Origin: Chloroflexota bacterium
GTDB lineage: Bacteria; Chloroflexota; JAHJIN01
DNA: 49,411 nt
Reading direction: 5' to 3'
Assembly (NCBI GenBank): GCA_018823415.1
Contig: JAHJIN010000256.1
Coordinates: 1-49,411 of the forward strand
The notes beneath the pieces are model-generated. The model saw nothing but the letters and a program-made list of their open reading frames with translations, ran no database searches and had not been told where the DNA came from. The position numbers were made by a program, and so were the translations under genes. Below, piece by piece: positions 36,843 through 44,518 of the stretch (its first letter is position 1; the number at the start of each line of letters is the position of its first letter).

Positions 36843-37070
36843 TTGCATCCCGGCCTCTCCTATGGTAGAATGAGCATAGGAGAGGCCAGCTCTGCTTCGT
36901 CCCGTCCTACCTCAATCGTGACACGTTGAGGGGGCACATCCAGTACAACGTATAGCCGACCCCTTCGTCGTGTGGCGATAGGCGGTCGGCTATTTGTTTG
37001 TCGGGAGCGACGCGGAATCCCACCAATAGATCACGTGAGCTGGCGCCATGCGCCGTAAGGAGGAATCGCA
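36843..37070 (+). promoter_or_regulatory. Promoter and structured leader, copy 2
   Basis: TTGCAT (36843-36848) and TAGAAT (36866-36871) are 17 bases apart. Leader stems: CCTCAA/TTGAGG (36910-36931), ATAGCCGACC/GGTCGGCTAT (36952-36993, followed by TTTGTTTG), and GGCGC/GCGCC (37042-37054) before AAGGAGG. Relative to copy 1 the second stem differs in sequence but still pairs, which favours a selected RNA structure. Confidence 0.68.
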
Positions 37071-39476
37071 ATGAACAAGAGATCGTTTGCATCCGTGGCT
37101 ACTGCTTTGCTCTCGATAACCGCGCTGCTGATCCTGCTGGCGCTGATGGCCTGGACCAGCGCCGACGCGCCCACGCCAGCCCGGGCCGCCCCACTGCTGG
37201 CCGTCCCCACGGTGACCGGGGTGGCCCCCACCTCCGCCCCCAACGACCTGGACACGCCCCTCGTCGTCACCGGCACGGGCTTTACCACCAGCACCCTCGT
37301 GCTGCTTGGCGACGACCCCCTCCCGTCGGGTGAGGTGGGCTGGGTGAGCGCCACCGTGTTGACGGCCACGGTGCCCTGGGGCACCGAGCCCGGCGTCTAC
37401 ACCGTGACCGTCTTTAACCCGGGCGAGGGCAGCGGCAGCCGGCCCAACGCCTTCACCGTGACCCAGGGCCTCGGGGTGTGGACCACCAACGGGCCATACG
37501 GGGGCCATATCAGCCAGATTCGCATCCATCCCGATACACCGACCACGGTTTACGCCGTAGCCCTTCAAATGGGTGTTTTTGTGAGCTACGATGGCGGGGC
37601 AAACTGGCAGCCTTTCTTGATGGAAGGCATCGGGGAAGGCATCGAATTTGATGCCCAAGACCGGGACATCATGTACCTGGGTAGTGGACGGCGCACGATG
37701 GATGGTGGACAGACCTGGGAAACACTCACCATTCACACGCCGATCCCCTTCAAGGGGTGGGCTTATCATCTCACCGCCGATCCGCTTCAGGCGGGGCGCT
37801 TGTACGCTGCTGCCAACACTCCCCATCCTGAGCTAAAAGGGGGCATCTTGCGCTCTGACAATTATGGCGAGTATGGCAGTTGGATCACGCTGACCGAGGG
37901 CATCAGTGATACGCAATTCACAGTTATCGCTGTCCATCCCGCGGACAATGATACGCTTCTAGCTGGCACAGAGAGCGGCAACCTGTACTACAGCCTGAAC
38001 GGCGGTCAGGATTGGCATTGGGCTACCCAAATCGAGGAAACGGTTTCACGATTGTTCTTCAACCCTTACGAGCCGCTGGAAGCCTGGGCAACAGCCTGCC
38101 GTGAAGATTCCCGCAGCCCTTGGTTGCACAAGAGCACAAATCTAACCACCTGGACTCCCATCGATATAGACCCTGGTCAAACTCAGGGGAGCAATGGTTG
38201 GAGTCTTGGCTTCCTCCCGGATAAAATCTGGGCTGGTGCCTGGGGTGTTTACACCAGCACGAATGGCGGAGATAGCTGGACGCCTGTGCCAGATCCCGCG
38301 GGCGCTATGTCGCTGGATGTCCATCCAGATCGGCCACAAGAGATCTACTTTGGAGAATTTACCAACGGAGTCTTCAAGAGTGCAGATGGGGGCAACACCT
38401 GGCAGGAAACCAACCAGGGCCTGGCCGGGGTGAACCCCTCGTCGGTTCTGGTCGCGCCGGATGATCTTCAGACCATTTACGTCAAAATCGACCCGGGCCT
38501 GTTCAAGAGTGAGAACGGAGGCCAAAGCTGGCGCTCGCTCAACTTTGGGGGTGGTGGTTTCCCGGCCCGCACCAAGCTGGCGATTGACCCCTTCCAGCCA
38601 AATCGCCTCTATTTTGGGCATGGCTGCCCGGATTCTACCTGTTTGTGGATCAGCGACGACGGCGGCGAGAGTTGGACGGTGGTCACAGTAACGCTGCCAG
38701 CGGCTTACGCGAGTTGGGGTGGTGGGTTTTGGACTTTGGCGCCCCACCCCGGTGTGCCCGGCCAGATCTTTGCCGGTGTCCAGGTTGGTCCCCCGGAGGA
38801 TTTTTGGGACCAGTCAGAGGGTTTGTTCTATTCGAGTAACGATTACGGCGTGACCTGGAATCACATCGGGCCAACGCAGCCCATCAGCCCGGTCCGTGAA
38901 ATCGCTTTTGACAGTCAGAACCCGAATCTGATCTATATCGCGACCCAAGGCTCCGGCCTGTGGAAGAGCACCGATGGCGGTCAAAGCTGGGTAGCAACAC
39001 CTTCTCCCGCTGGGCTCAAGTTTATTGAAACTGTAGCCACGCACCCCGAAATCGGTGAAACGGTCTATGTGGGCGCTGGTGATGGCCTGGGCGGCCCAGA
39101 TTGCGGCGTGTATGTTTCGGATGACGCGGGTGAAACCTGGACTTTCCTCTCCTTTGGAATCGGCGGGCAGTTGTTGTTTTCCCCCACCATGCCGCCTACT
39201 TTGTACGGCGGGGAAGCGTCCGGGCAATTCTGGGGCCTGGTTCGCAGCACCGATGGGGGGCAGACCTGGCAGCGGATGGTTGACGCGCCATACCCTATTA
39301 GCCTCGCCACCGGCACTGATGGTGAGCGCGTGGTGCTCTATATCGGCACGCCCGGCGGGATGGTGCAGGTTACCCTGGAGGACGTGTTGCGGGGCGCCGG
39401 CGTGTACCGCTGGACCTCCCGACTGCCCACAGCCAGGGTGTACCTGCCGCTGGTGTGCAGGGGCTATGCCCCGTAG
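37071..39476 (+). CDS. Secreted TIG-BNR beta-propeller protein 2
   Basis: An 801-residue protein with signal peptide MNKRSFASVATALLSITALL onward, a TIG domain (about 45-135) nearly identical to copy 1, and Asp-box blades that have diverged strongly (SYDGGANW, SLNGGQDW, STNGGDSW, SADGGNTW, SDDGGESW, STDGGQSW, SDDAGETW, STDGGQTW). It ends RVYLPLVCRGYAP, with a Cys in the tail that the other copies lack. GGAGG precedes the ATG. The identical front and variable propeller suggest the same export and presentation route but different ligands. Confidence 0.88.
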   Translation: MNKRSFASVATALLSITALLILLALMAWTSADAPTPARAAPLLAVPTVTGVAPTSAPNDLDTPLVVTGTGFTTSTLVLLGDDPLPSGEVGWVSATVLTATVPWGTEPGVYTVTVFNPGEGSGSRPNAFTVTQGLGVWTTNGPYGGHISQIRIHPDTPTTVYAVALQMGVFVSYDGGANWQPFLMEGIGEGIEFDAQDRDIMYLGSGRRTMDGGQTWETLTIHTPIPFKGWAYHLTADPLQAGRLYAAANTPHPELKGGILRSDNYGEYGSWITLTEGISDTQFTVIAVHPADNDTLLAGTESGNLYYSLNGGQDWHWATQIEETVSRLFFNPYEPLEAWATACREDSRSPWLHKSTNLTTWTPIDIDPGQTQGSNGWSLGFLPDKIWAGAWGVYTSTNGGDSWTPVPDPAGAMSLDVHPDRPQEIYFGEFTNGVFKSADGGNTWQETNQGLAGVNPSSVLVAPDDLQTIYVKIDPGLFKSENGGQSWRSLNFGGGGFPARTKLAIDPFQPNRLYFGHGCPDSTCLWISDDGGESWTVVTVTLPAAYASWGGGFWTLAPHPGVPGQIFAGVQVGPPEDFWDQSEGLFYSSNDYGVTWNHIGPTQPISPVREIAFDSQNPNLIYIATQGSGLWKSTDGGQSWVATPSPAGLKFIETVATHPEIGETVYVGAGDGLGGPDCGVYVSDDAGETWTFLSFGIGGQLLFSPTMPPTLYGGEASGQFWGLVRSTDGGQTWQRMVDAPYPISLATGTDGERVVLYIGTPGGMVQVTLEDVLRGAGVYRWTSRLPTARVYLPLVCRGYAP

Positions 39477-39502
39477 CAGCAACGTGAGGAGCACGAGATG
39501 CC

Positions 39503-39732
39503 TTGCATCCCGACCTCATCTGTGTTAGAATGAGTGTAGGCGAGGCCATCCCTGCCTCGTCCCGCCCTACCTCCAGCACGACGACGTGTTGAGGGGGTAC
39601 ATCCAGTATTACGCATAGCCGACCCCTTCGTCGTGTGGCGACGGGTGGTCGGCTATTTGTTTATCGGGAGCGACGCGGGTTCGGCTGATGGAGCACGTGA
39701 GTTGGCGCTGGGCGCCGTAAGGAGGAATCGCA
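39503..39732 (+). promoter_or_regulatory. Promoter and structured leader, copy 3
   Basis: TTGCAT (39503-39508) and TAGAAT (39526-39531) are 17 bases apart. ATAGCCGACC/GGTCGGCTAT spans 39615-39656 and GGCGC/GCGCC spans 39704-39716 before the ribosome site. The 40 or so bases upstream of the promoter (TAGCAGCAACGTGAGGAGCA) match those of copy 2, marking the duplication unit. Confidence 0.68.
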
Positions 39733-42150
39733 ATGAACAAGAGATCGTTTGCATCCGTGGCTACTGCTTTGCTCTCGATAACCGCGCTGCTGATCCTGCT
39801 GGCGCTGATGGCCTGGACCAGCTCCGACGTACCCACGCCAGCCCAGGCCGCCCCGCTGCTGGCCGTCCCCACCGTGACCGAAGTGGACCCCTCGTCCGCG
39901 CCCAACGACCTGGACACGTCCCTCGTCGTCACCGGCACCGGCTTTACCACCACCAGCCTCGTGTTGCTGGGCGACGATCCCTTGGGCGACGTGGGCTGGG
40001 TGAGCAGCGTGCGGCTGACGGCCACCGTCTCCTGGGGGCTGGACCCCGGCGTGTACAACCTGACCGTCGTCAATCCCGGCGAGGGATCCGGCAGCCTGCC
40101 CAACGCCTTCACCGTCACCCAGGGCATTGGCGTGTGGAATGCCGGCGAACTCTACGGCGGAGAAGTACAGCAGGTTGTCGTCAATCCCATCACTCCGACG
40201 ACGATCTATGCCAGATCGGATAGGGTGGGGCTGTTCCGCAGCCGCGATGGCGGCGCGAGTTGGTCCCTCAAGTACGCCAGTACCAATTGTGGCAACCTGG
40301 CCATCGATCGCGTCTCGCCCAACCATATCTACCTTCATTCCCTGCAAGGCCTTTGTCGCTCAGACGACGAGGGTGATACCTGGGTTCCTCTGATTGCCAC
40401 GTTCCCCATTACCCAAACATCCGGGAGCGAGTGTTGGGGAAACTTTGGTATCTATCCCCATCCTTCCAACCCCGGGACTGTGTATTTCGCTGCGTGCGGT
40501 ACCAATGGCGGAGAAAGCGGCCTGATCGTGTCAACCAACTGGGGACAGGATTGGGAGCCGGCGATCAACGGCCTGACCGACACGCAGGTGACGGCCCTGG
40601 CCTTCCACCCAGACGATCCAGATATCATGTACCTGGGCACCGCCAGCGGCAACATCTTCCACTCGTCCGATGGCGGCGCGTCCTGGACCTATGCTTCGCG
40701 GCCATTGGAGTACGTTCGTATACTAGCCGTCAATCCCTTCGGTGATCACGAGGTGTGGACCACCTCCCGTGACGAGTATGGCGCGCCCTGCGCCCTGCTC
40801 AAGAGCACCAATGCGGACCTCACCACCTGGACGACCATGGAGCCTGTACCAGGACAGCCAATGTGTGCCTGGTCCATTGAATTCGTGCCTACCATCTCGG
40901 GGACCGTCTTCCTCGGTGGCTTTGGTCACGGCTACAAGACAACCGATGGCGGCGCGTCCTGGGTGCCCTTTGGGGGCGAGGCAGGGCAGCGTGGTTGGAT
41001 ACACGACATTGCTCTTCACCCGACGGCAGTTGACACGATCTATCTCGCAGGTTATGTACACGGCGTCCACAAGACGACGGACGGCGGCGCATCCTGGCAG
41101 GTAGTCAATCAAGGCTTGACAGCGATGTTTCCGCAGCAACTGGACACTGTCCCGGGCCAGCCGGAGGTCGTGTACGCGCAGGTCAACACTGGTGACATCT
41201 ATAGAGCCACACAGGGCGGCGCGACCTGGCAGCGTTTGCCTGTTTCGAATACAGCGTCTATCCTGGTAGACCCGGTAACGCCGATGCGCGTCTACGCCGG
41301 CGTATCGGGCCGCGTTTACGTCAGCACCGACGGCGGGAGCACCTGGCCCACATATGGTGAACTTGTCCCACCTCCCCCGTATACCGGTTGCAATCAGTTC
41401 CCCAAGGCTCTGCTGTCCATCCCCGGACAGCCGGGCACGTTGCTGGCCGGGATTCAACACTGGTGTGGTCTCCCTATGGCCTGTCCAGGTAGCATCTACC
41501 GCAGCACAGACTATGGGGGACACTGGGGTCGCGTGTACCCTACTCACACGCAAGAGATCAGCCAGGTCCACGATCTGGTCTACGATCCGGGGAATCCGAC
41601 AGTGATCTATGCCGCAACGGGTGAGCTAGATCGTGGTGGCGGCATATTCAAGAGTATCGATGGTGGGGTGACCTGGGGACCCGTAGGGGTGGGGCAGATC
41701 GATTATGCTCAGGACATCGTGGTGGAACCAGGGACCTATCGGGTCTTTGCAAGTCAAAGACTTCTCCCCCTGTATGTTTCGAACGACGGTGGCGTGACCT
41801 GGGTCCCGACTGGATTTGGAGGGGGTCACAACGTCCACGACATCCTTTTCGCGCCAGGTGTCGCGCCTGGCGACCCACCAGTGCTCTATGACGCCGCAGT
41901 GCAAGGACTCTACCGCTCGACGGACGGCGCGCAGTCCTGGCAGCGGGCCGCCGGCGAGTTGGGCCACGTCCCCGTGTACTCGCTGGCCGTGGTGACGGCC
42001 ACTGGCCGCGTGATCCTGTACGCCGGCACAGCTGGCGGGGCCGCAGTGCTCACCGACACCGGCACCACCCTGGTGGGCTCCGGCGTGTACCGCTGGACCT
42101 CCCGGCTGCTCACGTCCCGGTTGTACCTGCCGCTGGCGTTCAGGGGTTAG
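39733..42150 (+). CDS. Secreted TIG-BNR beta-propeller protein 3
   Basis: An 805-residue protein whose first 30 residues equal those of copy 2, while the TIG end (VTQGIGVWNAGELYGG) and several blades are closest to copy 1, so it looks like a mosaic of the two. Asp-box motifs include SRDGGASW, SSDGGASW, TTDGGASW (twice), STDGGSTW, SIDGGVTW, SNDGGVTW and STDGAQSW. It ends SRLYLPLAFRG, with Ala replacing Val in the tail motif. Several Cys pairs (GNFGIYPHPS region, TGCNQF, HWCGLPMAC) are compatible with an extracellular location. Confidence 0.88.
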   Translation: MNKRSFASVATALLSITALLILLALMAWTSSDVPTPAQAAPLLAVPTVTEVDPSSAPNDLDTSLVVTGTGFTTTSLVLLGDDPLGDVGWVSSVRLTATVSWGLDPGVYNLTVVNPGEGSGSLPNAFTVTQGIGVWNAGELYGGEVQQVVVNPITPTTIYARSDRVGLFRSRDGGASWSLKYASTNCGNLAIDRVSPNHIYLHSLQGLCRSDDEGDTWVPLIATFPITQTSGSECWGNFGIYPHPSNPGTVYFAACGTNGGESGLIVSTNWGQDWEPAINGLTDTQVTALAFHPDDPDIMYLGTASGNIFHSSDGGASWTYASRPLEYVRILAVNPFGDHEVWTTSRDEYGAPCALLKSTNADLTTWTTMEPVPGQPMCAWSIEFVPTISGTVFLGGFGHGYKTTDGGASWVPFGGEAGQRGWIHDIALHPTAVDTIYLAGYVHGVHKTTDGGASWQVVNQGLTAMFPQQLDTVPGQPEVVYAQVNTGDIYRATQGGATWQRLPVSNTASILVDPVTPMRVYAGVSGRVYVSTDGGSTWPTYGELVPPPPYTGCNQFPKALLSIPGQPGTLLAGIQHWCGLPMACPGSIYRSTDYGGHWGRVYPTHTQEISQVHDLVYDPGNPTVIYAATGELDRGGGIFKSIDGGVTWGPVGVGQIDYAQDIVVEPGTYRVFASQRLLPLYVSNDGGVTWVPTGFGGGHNVHDILFAPGVAPGDPPVLYDAAVQGLYRSTDGAQSWQRAAGELGHVPVYSLAVVTATGRVILYAGTAGGAAVLTDTGTTLVGSGVYRWTSRLLTSRLYLPLAFRG

Positions 42151-42180
42151 ACTCGTAACGGGCGTTTGACCGGGGCACAG

Positions 42181-42366
42181 CTATCGTTCGTACTCGGCAT
42201 CCACTCGGCAAGTCCCCGGCCCCCAACGGTATGGGGCATTTGCTGGTCGTGCGTAGCAACCAGGCCCCATAAAAAGGACAGGTAAGTGGAACGCCGCACC
42301 GGATAACAGAGGCACACAATCAGCAGACGATAGGGAGGAGCGCAGCGCCATGCTGCGCTCCCTTTT
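42181..42366 (+). ncRNA. Candidate structured RNA with terminator
   Basis: CTATCGT (42181-42187) can pair with ACGATAG (42327-42333) to close a domain. The domain contains a strong hairpin: TATGGGGC/GCCCCATA (42230-42237 with 42264-42271) capped by CTGGT/ACCAG. It is followed at once by a terminator, a 10-bp GGAGCGCAGC/GCTGCGCTCC stem (42337-42361) then CTTTT. The layout resembles a riboswitch or small RNA. No known class was recognised and no convincing promoter was found. Confidence 0.4.
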
Positions 42367-42444
42367 GTCGTGCTCGGGACCACTACCGGTCAAACCTAAA
42401 TCAGTTCTCAATCAGTTCTTTACCATTTCTGAACAACGTGGCGC

Positions 42445-42450
42445 TATACT
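42445..42450 (+). promoter_or_regulatory. Possible -10 of the DUF1566 gene
   Basis: TATACT lies 59 bases before the ATG, but no good -35 is at the right distance. A direct repeat of AATCAGTTCT lies just upstream (about 42399-42419) and could bind an activator. Confidence 0.3.
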
Positions 42451-42508
42451 AGAGTCGGAGCCACAAAAGAGACCACGTGGCGACCCAAAACACTCTAGGA
42501 GGCAAATC

Positions 42509-42964
42509 ATGGTTACGAGAAACAGTACCCTCGCGATTCTGTTGATATTGGCCCTGGCGGTGGCAGCGTGCTCCACCCCCGTTACGTCCGCGTCCCCGGC
42601 TCCGGAGGCGGGGAACGCAACGACCCCAGCCGTGGCTACCGAGCCGGCGGCCTCGACGGTCAGCTACCCCATCGTGGACACTGGCCAGAACACGTGCTAC
42701 GACAACAGCCAGGCCATCGCCGCCCCTGAGCCCGGCGCGGCGTTCTACGGTCAGGATGCCCAATACGACGGCAACCAGCCCAGCTACACGCTCAGTGCCG
42801 ACGGATTGACCGTCCACGACAACGTCACCGGCCTGACCTGGACGCAAAGCCCCGACCTGGATGGCGACGGCGACATCGACGTCGACGACAAGCTGAACTT
42901 CAGCGAGGCGCAGACCTACGCCGACACGCTCAACGCCCAGCACTATGGCGGCTATAGCGACTAA
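42509..42964 (+). CDS. DUF1566 lipoprotein, N-terminal part of a gene split by an in-frame TAA
   Basis: A 151-residue product as read. GGAGG precedes the ATG. The signal peptide ends LAVAAC (lipidated Cys21), then a Thr/Ala/Pro-rich linker and the start of a DUF1566/Lcl-type domain (ADGLTVHDNVTGLTWTQSPD), with an Asp-rich calcium-binding-like loop DLDGDGDIDVDD. The frame stops at TAA 42962-42964 within GYSD-stop-RLPTIKEL, exactly where the family has Trp (GYSDWRLP). The same frame continues open for 443 more codons. It is either a pseudogene, a sequencing error or a readthrough site. Confidence 0.8.
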   Translation: MVTRNSTLAILLILALAVAACSTPVTSASPAPEAGNATTPAVATEPAASTVSYPIVDTGQNTCYDNSQAIAAPEPGAAFYGQDAQYDGNQPSYTLSADGLTVHDNVTGLTWTQSPDLDGDGDIDVDDKLNFSEAQTYADTLNAQHYGGYSD

Positions 42965-42997
42965 CGGCTGCCGACCATCAAAGAGCTCTACTCGCTG

Positions 42998-44296
42998 ATG
43001 AACTTTGGCGGCACCGACCCCAGTGGCCCCAACCCGTCCAACCTGACACCCTTTATCGACACGGACTACTTTGCCTTTGGCTACGGCGATGAGGCCGCTG
43101 GCGAGCGCAACATCGACGCCCAGTTCTGGTCCAGCACCGCCTACGTTGGGACCGTCTTTGGCAAGCAGTCGGCAGCCTTTGGCCTCAACCTGGCCGACGG
43201 CCGTATCAAGGCTTACGGTACGACCACGCCGATGGGGGACAAGCTGAACTATGTCTACTTTGTGCGCGGCAACACCGACTATGGCGTCAACGATTTCGTC
43301 GACAACGGCGGTGGCACGGTCGGTGACCGTGCCACCGGCCTGATGTGGGCGCAGGATGACAGCGGCGTAGGCCTGAACTGGGAAGATGCCCTGGCCTGGG
43401 TGCAGACCAAGAACGTGGAGAACTATTTGGGTTACAGCGATTGGCGCCTGCCCAACGCCAAAGAGATGCAGAGCATCGTGGACTATTCGCGGGCGCCGGA
43501 CGCGACCGGCTCGGCGGCCATCGACCCGGTGTTCCACATTACCCAGATCACCAACGAGGCCGGCCAGGTGGACTATCCCTGGTTCTGGACCAGCACCACC
43601 CACGTCAAAGCCAACGGTATGGGCGACAGCGGTGCCTATATCTGCTTTGGGCGAGCTATGGGCTATATGAACGGCTCCTGGATGGACGTCCACGGCGCTG
43701 GCGCGCAGCGCAGCGACCCCAAGTCCGGCGACCCAACCAGTTGGTCCACTGGTCACGGTCCTCAGGGCGACGCCATTCGCATAACCAACTATGTGCACCT
43801 GGTGCGCGGTGGCGCCACACACAGTGTCCTGCGGACCGCAGCGCAGCCCACTGGCGGGACTGGCGGGCAGCCCAGTGGACAACCGGGCGGGCAGCCGCCC
43901 ACTGGGGGCCAACCAAGCGGTCAGCCGGGTGGGCAACCTCCCACCGGGAGCCAGCCGGGCGGCCAGCCGTCCACAGGTGGTCAACCGGGCGGCCAGTCCG
44001 GTGAACGCCCGGACGTCGGCGGCCAAGTCGTCGCTGTCAACGGGACCACCATCCAGATGGAAAATCCGCACGACGGCACGGCCACCATCGTGACCAATGC
44101 CAGCACCGAGTTCCGCGTGGACCAGGCCCCAGGCAGCCTATCAGATGTGACCGTGGGCCGGTTCGTGGGGGCCTTTGGTCAGATGCAGGCCGACGGCACG
44201 CTGCTAGCCACCCTGGTCATCGTCAGCGACGCCCCACCCGCGGGCGCGCCGGGGTCAGAAGGTAATCCCGGTCGCCCCGTCGGGCCGGGTCAGTAA
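42998..44296 (+). CDS. DUF1566 protein, C-terminal part after the in-frame TAA
   Basis: This part is in the same frame as the preceding segment and is meaningful from codon 42965 onward (RLPTIKELYSL). The ATG at 42998 has no ribosome site and would start inside the domain, so independent translation is unlikely. It completes the first DUF1566 domain and adds a second with an intact GYSDWRLPNAKEMQSIVDYS. A linker of repeated GGQPSGQPGGQPPTG units follows (about 43850-44010), then a beta domain resembling DUF5666 (GGQVVAVNGTTIQMENPHDG, ending FVGAFGQMQADGTLLATLV). Codon use is normal and no other damage is seen, so any inactivation is recent. Confidence 0.78.
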   Translation: MNFGGTDPSGPNPSNLTPFIDTDYFAFGYGDEAAGERNIDAQFWSSTAYVGTVFGKQSAAFGLNLADGRIKAYGTTTPMGDKLNYVYFVRGNTDYGVNDFVDNGGGTVGDRATGLMWAQDDSGVGLNWEDALAWVQTKNVENYLGYSDWRLPNAKEMQSIVDYSRAPDATGSAAIDPVFHITQITNEAGQVDYPWFWTSTTHVKANGMGDSGAYICFGRAMGYMNGSWMDVHGAGAQRSDPKSGDPTSWSTGHGPQGDAIRITNYVHLVRGGATHSVLRTAAQPTGGTGGQPSGQPGGQPPTGGQPSGQPGGQPPTGSQPGGQPSTGGQPGGQSGERPDVGGQVVAVNGTTIQMENPHDGTATIVTNASTEFRVDQAPGSLSDVTVGRFVGAFGQMQADGTLLATLVIVSDAPPAGAPGSEGNPGRPVGPGQ

Positions 44297-44305
44297 CCTA
44301 TCACC

Positions 44306-44332
44306 GGGGCGACGGGTGCGACCCGTCGCCCC
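44306..44332 (+). terminator. Strong hairpin after the DUF1566 gene
   Basis: GGGGCGACGGGT (44306-44317) and ACCCGTCGCCCC (44321-44332) form a perfect 12-bp stem with a GCG loop. There is no T-run, so it may terminate weakly or protect the upstream mRNA end. Confidence 0.55.
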
Positions 44333-44351
44333 ACTCGCACGGAGGTGCATC

Positions 44352-44507
44352 ATGCTACCCAACTTCGCGTGGCTATTCATCGTGTTGCTGGTCGCCGGTC
44401 TGTCTGCGTTGCTGCTGCGGCAGTGGCGGCGGCCGCGCTGGCGACCGGGGCCGCCGCGTCTCGCCCACCGGGGCTGGCATCCGCGCCCGCCTCGGCGGCG
44501 GTGGTAA
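44352..44507 (+). CDS. Small single-span membrane protein with Arg-rich tail
   Basis: A 51-residue protein starting at the ATG with GGAGG six bases upstream. It has one hydrophobic segment (LPNFAWLFIVLLVAGLSALL) followed by a strongly basic tail (RQWRRPRWRPGPPRL, ending RPPRRRW). The clear ribosome site and position between two genes argue that it is real. The family and function are unknown; the basic, Trp-containing tail would sit on the cytoplasmic side and could contact lipid or nucleic acid. Confidence 0.6.
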   Translation: MLPNFAWLFIVLLVAGLSALLLRQWRRPRWRPGPPRLAHRGWHPRPPRRRW

Positions 44508-44518
44508 GGAGGACGATC

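Noticed and set aside
43850..44010. Tandem DNA repeat as a separate element
   Set aside because: It encodes the GGQPSGQP linker of the DUF1566 protein in frame; it is a low-complexity protein spacer.
42509..44296. Recoding of the internal stop as selenocysteine or pyrrolysine
   Set aside because: The codon is TAA, not TGA or TAG, and the family residue is Trp; no SECIS-like structure was sought or expected.
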